Positions 11,653 through 23,000 of a DNA stretch of 38,477 bases are shown one piece after another. The DNA lies in contig NW_019775790.1 in the NCBI RefSeq assembly GCF_001039355.2, positions 152,636 through 191,112 on the forward strand. Direction: 5' to 3'. Position 1 is the stretch's first letter, and each line of letters starts with the position of its first letter. This DNA comes from Lingula anatina. Lineage: Eukaryota > Brachiopoda > Lingulata > Lingulida > Lingulidae. The position numbers and the translations under genes were made by a program. Under the pieces are notes generated by a model. That model did no database searches. It was not told the origin of the DNA and saw only the letters and a list, made by a program, of their open reading frames with translations.

Positions 11653-12185
11653 ACTTACCTTTGCATCAATAATAGCTTGCCCTATTTTACTGAGAAAGTC
11701 TACACCAGCCTTGAGACCGATTGTGTCTACCCATACAGATATTCCATGCTTCTCTAATGCATCTGAAAAGATGACAAAATACTGTAACATGTTACACACA
11801 AATAACTTAGTATAAAATATACAGTAAAGTTACTGCAGAGGACTTCAAATATATACATTTAAGTAAATTACTCTTTCTAATTATAAATACACAGACATAG
11901 TGTAATACTCAGTAGGTTCACAAACAAAAAGAAATATCATTATCAAAATCTTTAAACAGGTTCAGTTTGCTATTGCATAGTTTTTTGAGGCTGAAAAAAA
12001 TTGTTCTGTAACTAACCTTTGAGTTTGTTCATCATATCTTTATCAGCATGGCTGTAGCTAATCATCACATCTTTGGGTTCAACAATGTAGTCAGACTTCG
12101 TCTCCTTTTGACCAGTTTTACTGGTTTTGGAGGGAGAAGAAGCAGAAGAATTCTTCCCAGTCTGAATGCTGGACCCAGAACCCAT
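6587..12185 (-). CDS. TIR-HEAT protein 1 (9 exons, 473 aa, predicted N-myristoylated)
   Basis: Exons on the minus strand: 12185-12017, 11762-11659, 9993-9848, 9564-9371, 9019-8863, 8182-8040, 7824-7693, 7341-7101, 6722-6587. All splice sites are GT-AG and the phases agree. An in-frame TGA lies just upstream of the start. The N-terminus MGSGSS fits an N-myristoylation signal (Gly2, Ser6), followed by a Ser/Lys-rich linker. A TIR domain spans about 39-165: DVMISYSHADKD, GISVWVD, then a full BB loop (GLKAGVDFLSKI), then LLSEKSIASKYCQDELALA, in which Glu110 matches the catalytic Glu of NAD-cleaving TIR domains such as SARM1. A middle helical module (about 205-300; FWxxHY, VEW) precedes four HEAT/PBS-lyase-type repeats (about 320-465; DPNVRAVAAISLARA, DRLVRESGCLALGHL). 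A cytosolic, membrane-tethered innate immune or NAD-signalling role is inferred. It is paralogous to the gene at 13522-16498. Confidence 0.87.
7406..7470. repeat. Poly(A) plus (AT)n microsatellite in an intron
   Basis: A run of A at 7406-7419 is followed by about 50 bp of AT dinucleotide, inside the intron between TIR-HEAT 1 exons 7 and 8. Confidence 0.9.
8717..8752. repeat. (TAA)n microsatellite in an intron
   Basis: TAA trinucleotide repeats with one interruption, between exons 5 and 6 of TIR-HEAT gene 1. Confidence 0.8.
10222..10564. mobile_element. Candidate MITE in intron 2 of... exon 2-3 interval of TIR-HEAT 1
   Basis: The ends form an inverted repeat: left AGGGATAATAGCTCTT, right (reverse complement) AGGGATAATAACTCTT, one mismatch in 16. 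The element is about 340 bp with no coding capacity. ACATTAAA occurs beside both ends and may be the target duplication, but the exact boundary is unresolved. A perfect 16-bp palindrome (AATCTCTTAAGAGATT) lies inside at 10371-10386. It sits in the 1.66-kb second intron, between the exons ending at 11659 and starting at 9993. Confidence 0.6.
11576..11651. repeat. (CA)n microsatellite next to a splice donor
   Basis: About 76 bp of CA, which is GT on the coding strand, with one early interruption. It begins 7 nt into the intron after the donor at 11658 (AAAG|GTAAGTG) of TIR-HEAT gene 1. Confidence 0.95.
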
Positions 12186-13521
12186 GATCTCGTATCAGAC
12201 AACTACAGTGCAGTACTCAGTCATTGGGTTTTCGTGAATGTCACATGGCCATGGTATAAAAACTTCAAAATGATCTCCTCTAAAATAAATGCTGTTAATT
12301 ATGTCCAATGTACATTGTAAACCATTTATTCAAGTTTTCTATAACGATAGACTTGTACATGTACTAGTATCTACAACAAGTCAGAAATGAAAGGAACAGA
12401 ATTATATAATGTAACACCTGCAGAAATAACGATTATATAATTTGAGTCGGTTAATTACAGTATATCCACTTGGTTATTTCACAACTAATTCCACACTAAG
12501 CAACTTTTATCACCATTATTTTTGTTGTTGTAACATACCAAGTACTACAGACTAAATATGGCGATTTAATGCTATTTCTAGTTTTTTAAAAAATCCTAAA
12601 TGACTGATCTCCAAGTGTTTGTAGCTTATGTATGTTTGCAGTAAACGCTTGATTGGAGCAATCACAACATTGTCCGGACGACAACATGTAAGTAATTTGA
12701 TAAAGAAAGCAATGTAAAACCTACCAAATGAAGCCAACAGAATCAGGAACCTTCGAAAATTTAACTACTTTCTCTACAGAACTTTATCAAGTGTGTGAAA
12801 TATACTAAATTTCTTCACGTCAACATAAGTTTACATGTTGTCAGCAAACGACCATGGCTTCTTATTACGGATACAGTTTAGAAAGTATAATATGCTAGTA
12901 CAAAATGAAAATATTTCTTTTACAACGTAAATGAGCACAAATAAAAAACACTGTTTTAAATAATTCTGCATTAGAATATCTTTACTGTTTCATTTATTTA
13001 AAAAATACCACATGAAAATAAAGCAAAACTTCAGCATAGGTACAAAACGGCTCTACATTTAAAACAGGTAAGGTAAACAAATTTTCAATGCATGTAGCGA
13101 AGGTTGAGTATAATCAGTAGTGACCTGAATGTGATCAAAATTTTCAGTCATATACTACTACAATTTAAACAGAAATAGTCCTTTTCTCGATGATACTTTA
13201 CCTTTTAATTAAGATACCGCGGCCCTAACCACAGGTTTTGCCAATGGCTATGGTGCTACTGTGCGCTGTATGATTCCACTAGATATCAAGGTACTTTTGT
13301 AAGACAGATTCTCTGGCTGTCAGTGACTGTAACTCTGCCAAATTTGGACATACAAGAAACAGGAAACCTGAATATTGTATATTTATATATTTCAAGGTGA
13401 AATGATTGGTACATCAATTGAAACCTGTTGCAGGCAGTGAGATATATACAGGGTACATACCAGTACAGCAAGTAACTTTCAGTGCGTGTTATACTCGGTG
13501 ACACTCCTCTTTTACCTGGAG
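12186..13521. promoter_or_regulatory. Shared intergenic region of the divergent TIR-HEAT genes
   Basis: The 1.34 kb between the two start codons must hold both upstream control regions and any non-coding 5' exons. I see no clear TATA box tied to either start. A weak acceptor (CACTGTAG) just above the minus-strand ATG suggests a possible spliced 5' leader for that gene. The frame above the plus-strand ATG is open for 81 nt but has no in-frame ATG. Confidence 0.5.
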
Positions 13522-16498
13522 ATGGAGCTGTCCCACCACCCACCACCTTCTTCAGCGTCCAGTGGTAATGTTGATGTGCTTATAAGTCATAATCAAAAGG
13601 ATAAAGAATTTGCAGACTTCCTGGCAGGTAATGACCATGCCAATTTTTTTTTTTAGTAAAATGAGCTAAGAAGTTGTCTCATACAACTCCTTGAATGAAC
13701 ATTAAGAAATTTGAATGATAAGAAGTACTGGTAGCCATTAACTGATTTTGAATGTTTTAAATCTAATTTTACATTGTCAACAGTTGTGCATAATTATGAT
13801 TTATTTTAGACTTTTTGTCAGTCTTTATTATCAAAACCATCATTTCAGCAGTTTATTCAGATCTTACAAATGTAGCTGGAAAAATACTGGTAGAAAGATG
13901 GACAGTATGATTATCTATTGCAGATGCATTAAAGAAAGAAGGTATTCATTGTGAACTTGGAGACCCAAAGAAAGCTGATGCCCAAAGAGTATTAGATTGT
14001 AAGGTATGGAAACAAGTATGATCTGAAATACTTAATGCAAGCTGATCTTGAAATAAAAAAGCCATTAAATTTACCTATATATATATCTTAATTGCACTGT
14101 TGTTTGTGTACAAGTGCTTTAGACACAAAATATTCTCCAAGAGATGGACATTTTGGTATCATTTTTTAGAAAAATAATTTAAAAATTGGCATACATTAAA
14201 CTTTGATATCTCATGCAGTAATATGGAAAGAAACTTTTATTTCTAAATGTGATTTTTAACTTTTGATTTTGTGGGCAGAGAGGTTGCAAAAAATGCATCA
14301 ATCAAAGATATTTTGTCTATGCAAAATGAAACTTCCATTTAGTATTATAATTATATTATTGAACCATATTTTTCTTTTGTCTCAAGGTCCTTGTCCAGGT
14401 GCTAAGTGAAGAAGCAGCAGTGGACCACCACCTGCAAGATGAAGTGTCTTTGGCATACATATCTAATAAAGCAGTCTTTCCTGTTGGGCTGAAGTATTAT
14501 GGAAAGATTGCATCCCGCCTATCCCCTGGAATGTACATATATACACAGCTTATGTGCTTTACTTTAATCAAACTTCTATTATTTTCAAATATTGTTCTGT
14601 ACCGATGTAGATTAATGATGTTGTGTAATATTTCTTTGATTTGCTGAATCAGATGTAGATTTTTTTCTTTATTTTCAAAGGGTAATACTCATCATATTCG
14701 TTGCAGGAAACTTATGTTGGCCAAGATCAATTGGACATTTTTTGTCACTAAGGAACATGAGGTAGAACACCTTCCTGGCCTTATAAGTGGAATCAAGTTT
14801 GAAATTGACTCCTTTAAGTCAAGACAGGAAGAACTCGCTAGGCAGGAGGGAACATATAGAATTAATTTCAGCAGAATGACCAGTAAAACAGAAAGTGCCA
14901 ATTCAGAGGGAGATTCAGAAAACATTGACTTCTGGGACAGACACTTTGCCAACCAAACTGAGGTTTCGTGGAATGACTTTAGAGAGCGTTTTGTCAGTGA
15001 CTATGGTGAAAGATTAAAAGAACAATTTGGGGATGAAAATGATGACAGAACCAAATGGATCACTCACTTGATCTATCAAGATATTTTTGAGTTAAGGAAA
15101 CACATTGCAAGAAATGTCTATGATAGATTTTGTGGCACAACAGATGTAGCCTACAATCGCAGAGATCTTTTCTGCAATAGAATGACTGAATATGCAGTGG
15201 CTTATCTTGCCATGAAAGAAGTATTCAGTATGGACAGCTCAGTTAGATTGACAGCAGTCAGAAATTTAGGTAGGGCAAAATTATAAATGTGTGTGTAAAC
15301 TAAATTGACAAATACTACTGGGTATGTTTTTAAGACGGAGACATTAATGCTCATGAAGTTAACTAGAATTGATCGGTTTAATAAAGATATTTAAAGGAAA
15401 CTTACGGAATCCAAAAATTAATATAGGCATTTAAAAAAAAGGTATGTTTAATGGAGCAATGCCTCACAGCTAATCATGATCTTAGAAATTCGGTACAACC
15501 TGTGCAATTTTTTGGAGCGCATCCAGAGGTATTTTCTGACAGTCTTCCAAATTATCTTTGTCGATCCATCTTCTATTTTTTGTCAGTCTTACGGAAGACC
15601 CAGAAGACAGCTTCAATCCACCCCTGCAATATTCTCATACTTTTATGGTACCTTCAATTACTAACTACATATATATTCTTATTTTTAGACTCATTTCATA
15701 CTTCTGGTGTGAGACACATGCTGCTAACACTTATAAGAGATCAAGATCCAAATATGAGAGCTGTGGCAGCTCTTGCTCTGGGACGAACAGGTACAGCCAA
15801 TTCTTTAAAAAAAGTGTCGAAATCAAACATTCTTGGTGATGTTTAACTTGAATAAAAAAAGTGATTGATAAAGAGGGCAATTTGCCTCTAACTTTTTCAG
15901 TTACCTGTAATAATCTTTTTAGGTACTAATGACTTTCGAGTTATTGATTCCCTAATCAAAGCCCTCAAGGATGAAGACCGTTTGGTTCGTGAGGCAACAT
16001 GCATCTCTCTTGGAAAACTGAAAGTGATGAAAGCCATAGGCCTTCTGTTGGAAGTGTGGTACGTTAGCTCACTTATAACTTATAATTTAGTTAGAGTGTA
16101 GCTTTAGGGAAAAACACCCCAGTTTCATAACATACATTCATATTTGTAGAGTTTTCACACCAAAAAGATGATTTTACAGAGTATGATTTGTCTTTAGAGC
16201 ATAGATTGATTGAACCAATAGCAAAGTTTTAACTGGTAGATGTGGAATATTTACCAGCTCCAATATTTGGTTTCAAGTGTTTGTGTAATTTTTAATGAAC
16301 TGGAGGATTTAGTGAATTGGAGGATTTAGAATTTCAAAATTCTTTTTCTATAGGCGAAATGAACCAATTAAAGATGTGCGCCAAGCAGCAGAGAAAGCTT
16401 TAAATTTGATGGGAGGGAAGGATGCAGAGAAAGCTATTAAGGTCACACAGGTTTTGAACTCAGAGATTCAGAAGTTGAAGATGGCCAAGAAAGCATAA
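13522..16498 (+). CDS. TIR-HEAT protein 2 (7 exons, 425 aa, shortened TIR BB loop)
   Basis: Exons: 13522-13627, 13924-14003, 14387-14532, 14707-15269, 15689-15790, 15923-16058, 16354-16498. All are GT-AG and the phases sum to a full frame ending TAA. The N-terminus is MELSHHPPP, with no myristoylation signal. The TIR domain spans about 16-135 (VDVLISHNQKDKEFADFL; LSEEAAVDHHLQDEVSLAY). Glu81 aligns with the catalytic Glu of paralogue 1, but exon 2 is 80 nt against 104 nt there, which removes eight residues of the BB loop/helix B region (GDPKKADAQRVL remains). The middle module has FWDRHF and EVSW at 186-199. HEAT repeats (about 285-420) include DPNMRAVAALALGRTG and DRLVREATCISLGKL. Intron positions 1-3, the NL|G junction and the last TG|G junction match paralogue 1. 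The three introns between them are absent here, and one intron in the HEAT region is extra. A regulatory or decoy role is possible but inferred. Confidence 0.87.
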
Positions 16499-16592
16499 TA
16501 CGATGTGATTAATGAAATGAACAATCAGGGGACAACAATCACAATATTTATTTGATAGTATAAACAGAAAGTATGCTTCATTCATCAATAAT

Positions 16593-16598
16593 TTTATT
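16593..16598 (-). terminator. Candidate AATAAA polyadenylation signal of SVOP-like gene 1
   Basis: AATAAA on the minus strand, about 500 nt past the stop at 17097. Another lies at 16547-16552. Use of either would make the 3' UTR overlap that of the convergent TIR-HEAT gene 2. Confidence 0.25.
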
Positions 16599-16886
16599 GC
16601 GGTAATTTTTAGAAAATACTAGAAACATAAATTGCATTTTTAGACTTCAGTAATTTCATAACACTTATATTGTATCACATTTTCAATTTATGTATAAAAC
16701 CTATATTTTCAAAATTATTGCACTTTTGCACCATTTAATGAAATCCATGTTAATCTGATTTTTTATATTTTGTAATGAGTAACATATTTTTTTCTTATAC
16801 TGACTCCTCCCTAGAATATTCCCTAGTAATACTTGATAATTTCTGTGTTTTTTAAATTTAATTTTCATTTTACCTCAAACCTTTAT

Positions 16887-16892
16887 AATAAA
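16887..16892 (+). terminator. Candidate AATAAA polyadenylation signal of TIR-HEAT gene 2
   Basis: AATAAA on the plus strand, about 390 nt after the TAA at 16496-16498, just before the convergent SVOP-like gene ends at 17097. Confidence 0.4.
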
Positions 16893-17096
16893 AAATAACA
16901 ATGAAATATCACCATAATGATACAGAGACAGACAATATTTAAATGATCATAAATGAAAATTATCAAACACAAGCAGAAATAATATAATGACTTAATAATA
17001 ACCCTGTAAAGCATTTATAAATATCACTGAGAAAAGTCTTAGTTGTTTTTGTGTGGGTCACTGATATTTACTACTCGATGGATGGCAATCTGCAGG

Positions 17097-20000
17097 TCAG
17101 TGAGTGTCCTGGAATATTAAAATGAAAATGCTTAAAAGTGTAGTTTTGGTTTCTTTGTCAGGTGAGGAAAACTGCATGAAACATGTACACTCAATGTGCT
17201 CTTGGACACAGCTGTCACTTCTTATAAAAAAACCTGTGATATTATGTTCAAATTAAAAAAAAGACGAGGAAAAAAATTAATTCTAATGCTGGATCTTGTG
17301 TTGTAACGGTGATCATGATGTTTCGACCTTATCACAAGGCCTTCTTCAGATGAACTTATTTTGAATTGTCACTGGTGACTGGTTTAGATGAGGAGTGAAA
17401 GAGGCCAATCGTTAAACAAACCTCCCTCGCCAAGTACAGTGGCCTGAGATGACAACTACCACATCTGTGGGACCAGGCCCTGGGAGACATCCCATGTAGA
17501 CTGTCACCACATGACAGCAGTGACAACTAAAAATCTGTTCACCTGAGGAAGACCTTGAGAAACAAGGTCAAAACGTATTGATCTCTATTCTAACATAAGA
17601 TCCAGTGTTAGGATTAACTTTTTTCATTATCTAAGTATAATACATCTGGATAAATCAAAACTTTCACTTTGATATTGAAAAAATGATACATGGATTGTGC
17701 TAACCTTCATTTCTCTCCCTTTTGTTTCAATAGGTAATAAAAGTGCTGCTATGGTGGTAACTATACTTATACCTCCATATATAGAAACTGGGATATATAT
17801 TGATGTGCGTAATAAAACCTAAAAATGAGAAATAAAAATGAGATTGCATAAGCATAACAAAGATTGCATAAGGATAACGGAGTATACATGGTATATGCAA
17901 GATTTGAAGTGTCATAACTGGCTAAAACTTTCACTTTACACATTTAAATATTTTAAATTTGCATTAAAATTTGAATAAAAATAAATTGAATTCAAATAAA
18001 AAATTTAATCCTCTCACCTGAGCCACAAAAGGAGTTATCATTGCACCAATCCTTGACATACCACTACATACACCCACTCCTATTGCACGGGTGGTGGTAG
18101 GATACACCTGGGGAAAATTACGATCTAGAGCTATAATCAAGATTTATCTTTTATCTTTTATGCACTTTATCTTTTTTTAAAATTCATTTAGAACTCTGTC
18201 CATGTAAGGCTCCATTCCCATAGACACCATTCATTACCTGGACTGATCAAACCCCTGAGGGGGCTCTTGCTGAATGTAATCAGTTCAACAAACTAACAGT
18301 TCCCTCCTGGCATTAAATAGAATATGGAAAAGCTGGTGATTATACGAGTACATTGGAAACAAGAGGAGGCACGTCATTCAGTTAAGCTGATTGCACTCAG
18401 CGAGATTCCCCATAGAGCTGGGTAAATGTAGGTACCAGTAGACTGATGGAGTCTATGGGAATAGGTCTAAGGTGTGGTCTAAGGTAGAAAGTTTTGACAG
18501 AATGAAAAAGGAAAAAAAATTAAAACCACATGCTGCTGTAGTATATTGCTCACCTCTGGAGTATACACATAGCATGCCTGGAAAGCACCTGATATGAAAG
18601 CTCTTGCCACAAATATGAAAACTATCAGCACAGTCCTGAAATTTGAAAACCAAAATTTTCAGTTTATCTTTTACAGCATCAAATAATATCACATGATACA
18701 ATTCTATAAAAACAAAAGGTAATAATGGTAGGTGCAGTCACCAATGAAAAAGTCAATTATGTAATATTATGAAAAAGTCAATTATGTAATATTCATTCAC
18801 CTTGATATAAAAACTTGATATAAAAATGACTTACCTTGATGGACAAGTGCAGACTAATAAAACAAATACAGAGAAGACAAAAAAATCTAGTGCGATGGTT
18901 TTCTTCCTGCCCAAATAATCAATGGCTAGTAAGGTGATGATCTGACCTATGACAAAAACGTTCACTATAATATTTATTATTGATATTATTATTATAATCT
19001 TTTTTATTTATATTTTTTTTTTTTTTTGCAAAAAAATACATTTTTTATCCTTCCCTGTTATGAAAAAGTGGAAATGCAGGAATTAAAGGCCCCATTGCAC
19101 TCAATCTAGTGAAAATGAGGAATTATAGAATTTTTTTTGTTCATTAATAGAATAGAGAAATATTTTGAAAATAACAGAAATTTGTCTTAGATATTACTAA
19201 AAATTCATGCCAATCATCTAATGATGTAATTGGTAGTATGATGACAGTTAAACAGTTACTTACCTGGAAACTCTGCCACTGTGGTCCATAACAGGTCTAG
19301 GTAGTCTTTTGTGGATAACATTTTACAGTCTAGGAAACAGCCTGATTCTTGAACTTTTTGGCCTACTAAAAACACATAACAATGAAAAAATTAGTATCTC
19401 ATTTACATACAAAGAAGAATAATCATAAATATTAATGTAATAAGCTCCCATTTATAAAAAATAACTATAAAAAGTTGTATAGTCATTGATATTGTAAAGA
19501 AACAAAAATACATGTGAATCTCAATTTTTGACTTTACCTGAACTGTAACAGGGATTTTCTTCATCAAATAGTTCAGTTGTCAATAAAGCTATGCCATAGT
19601 AACAGAAGGAAGAACTAAACCTGAGGAAAAAAGATTTGAAAAAAGTTGGTATTACAGTTAATTATTTTTGAACTGATAGTGATATTTATAAAAAAAGTTA
19701 TTATTATGATTAGTTAAAAAAGATGTTAAAACAGTACCATAGACCCAACAGTATTATTGTTGTTATTCTTAAATCTGGTGTGAATAAGTCTTGCACTCTT
19801 CCTCGCTTCACTTCCTGAAAAGAAGAACAAAGCTTTAAATTTGTTTGGTTTAAAATATGTAAAAGAACTAAACAGGCACCCTTGAAATATCATTTTTTGT
19901 CTTTGAGAACTGTATAACAAAACCAGTCATATGAGACTGCATGAATGCAAGTTTTCCAATTCATATTTAGTTGGTTAAAAGTTTGTTAGAGTAAAGAGAG

Positions 20001-23000
20001 TATTTATTATGGGTATGTGATCAAGAAAAAGGTTTACTCCCAAAATCACTTACCACTTGTTCTGGATTTACAGATCCAGCATGTATCAATTTCCCCTCAG
20101 GCATGGGCTTATTATTGTCTTTAGCTATTCTTTCTATAATGGCATAGGCAACATCATGCCGACCATTGGTCATTTCATATCTTGCGCTCTCTGGAAGCCA
20201 CTGAAATATAATTTTTTTTTAAATTTGACAACGGACAATTTTCTTCTATTTCATCTTATTTTAATGTGACTTATCATCATATTCTTACTTTTCTATGGCC
20301 ACCACTTTAAGTCAAGTAAAACATTTATGTGACAAAATTATGACAAGATGTGAATAAATAACAAAATTTTGCATTTGTGTAAATATTCTTGCTTAATGTA
20401 TTTGCTTACCAAACATGCTAATATGAAAATTAACACAGGCACAGAAGAAAGTCCAAGCAGCCATCTCCAACCCAAGGTAGGCATCACTATTACAGCCAAA
20501 GCAACCTCTATACAGGTCCCAGCTGCCCAAAACATCTATAAATGTGTAGTAAAACATTGTTGAGATAAGGAGTTGCTCATTATTGACTACTTTTGGTATA
20601 ACTCTGTTTCATGTTTTCACTAAAATGTTGAATGCGTATTAAAAAGATTGGTTTAATGCATTTCCAGTGCCTTCTCACCTACCTCACTACTTTCACAGCA
20701 CAACACAATGCTCTCCTGTCACTCAAAACACCAGTTCACTCCTGGTACAAAACCACACACAGCACAATTGTCCCTCCTGGCACAATTCCAAACAAACCAC
20801 TATATCTCTCTTAGCACAATATCACACATAACACTTTATTTTTTCTGGCACAGCATCACAAAATAATACTAAGTTATTAAATAAAACATCACCCCTCCCA
20901 GCATAGCATAATAGGAAAACATACCTCAAAAAGCACTAAACCCTTGGCCCTGAATGTGGATGGGAGGAATTCTGAATACAGAGTGACACTGGAACATATC
21001 AAGTCACAAAACACAAATATTATGATTATTATTATCATGAATATTATTATGAATATTATTACGAGGAATACATGTATACATACATTGAAATTTCCAACAA
21101 TTTTACTTTAAACACCTGGGGGGAACCTGTAGCATGCAAATCTCCACTAGGAAACTATTGTATATCAATTCATTTTAACAAGCAAAAATGTTTGGAGAGG
21201 GTAACGCTCTAAAGTTTTATCCATTATGAGTACCAGTAATGACATATTTGACAAAGTTGAGCCATATTAGCCCATATTGTATGGAATTTTCTTCAATCAT
21301 CAATCAAAAACTACACTTCAGCCTAAACTACCAATTTGAGTTTATTGATGACAGTTAGAAATAATCAAAAACATTCAGTGATACACTTACGCTTGTGGAG
21401 CTCCTCCAATTCCAAACCCAACCAGTCCTCTTAATATCCATATCCATATAAGGCTAGGGGAGAAGGTACTCAGTAGCCCATAATGGAATACAAACATGGA
21501 ACTTGTAATCAAGGTCTGAAAAAAGATTAATGATTTGGTACGTATCTAGATGCTGATTGAAGGACAATTAAGTAAGAGAAAGTGAGAAGGCTAGCACTTT
21601 ATAAACATCCCAAAATAGTTTTTCTAAAATCTCTGGGGGTATTGTGAGGAAAAACTTGAATAGTCTGCTTATGCAAGCCATATGGGCATTTTTCTTGAGA
21701 CCTGGTTCACAGACAGATCCACTGCCAAACCCCTGTGAATGTTACTGAATATTTGCAACTATGTTGCAGCTTGTAACTCGAATCTCCCTTCTTGTCGTAA
21801 AAATTTAGTTGAGTAAAATCTGTCACCTATGACATTTTTAACCTTTTTCCTGCTGCTGCTGAAAGTGTGTACGTGTCATCTAATAATAATAATAATAATT
21901 ATATTAATAATTTATTAAGCCAATAAAATACAAATGTATAAAATCGGGAATCATTTGCCCTGTATAGTAGCGCCATTGAAATATAAAGAATGAAAATTAA
22001 AATTACATGTTAGAGTTAAAAATAGTTACTGCCGAAGGATAAAAGCTATTTAAAAATCGCTTACTACCCTTAAAAGCTAAGAGTCTCGAATTGCTAGGTA
22101 AAAATTTTAAAAGGGTATGGGCTGGATGGGAACTGTCTGTCATTATTGATAATGTTTTCTTTTTAGTCCTGTCTAGATATATAGTATGGACGGGAGTTAG
22201 ATCTGTTCCAATTACAATCCCTGCAGTTTCGACGATCTTTTCCAACTTGTTCCTCTCCTCCACAGTTGCACGTCCATACCAAACAGTTACTGAATAAGTT
22301 AAAATACTCTCTAAAACACACCTGTAAAAGTTCGTTAAAATAAACACATTCCTGGTAAAAGCTTTCAATTTCCTTAAGAAATACATTCGTTGACGTGCCT
22401 TTTTCAATAGCTTCGTGATGTTATCGCCCCAGGTTAACCTATTATTCAGCTGAACCCCTAGTAATTTATAATTAGAAAACTGTTCGACCGCTTTACCGTT
22501 AACTTCCAAGGGATTTTTACTTAACTTCAAGGAAAATTCTACAATTGACTTCTGGGATACATTCCAACAATCCTGTGTTTCTCCAAAACATGATAGGGTC
22601 AGTAAAATAAGATTTCACCCAAAAATTATGAATGTAAGAGTTATGAATCCCTGCAAGCAAAGAATAAAATTTATTATATTTGAACCATTCTTACCGTTTT
22701 TCTTCCATATTTATCACACATTGATCCCCACATCCAAGAGCTGATTGACATACCAATAAAAACAACCTGGGTGGCAAGAGTTTTAAAATTAGATATATAG
22801 AAATATATTTGCCCACTTTTGAAACAAAACTAATATTGCTGTCAGTTTTCATAAAATGCCTTAACCCCCCCAAAATATTAGACAAGGTTATACTTATTCA
22901 TTTGTTATAAACATTTTTTTTATTTGAAAAGGTATTGTGTTAAAGAAATATATTAGACAATGTTATACTTATTCATTTGTTACAAACATTTTTTTTAATT

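Noticed and set aside
11414-11757. Open frames with Cys-Val or Thr-His runs
   Set aside because: They read through the CA/GT microsatellite. Only the part above 11659 on the minus strand is a real exon.
12048-12320. 90-aa plus-strand open frame
   Set aside because: Antisense to exon 1 of TIR-HEAT gene 1.
13286-13546. 86-aa minus-strand open frame
   Set aside because: Antisense to the first exon and leader of TIR-HEAT gene 2; no domain.
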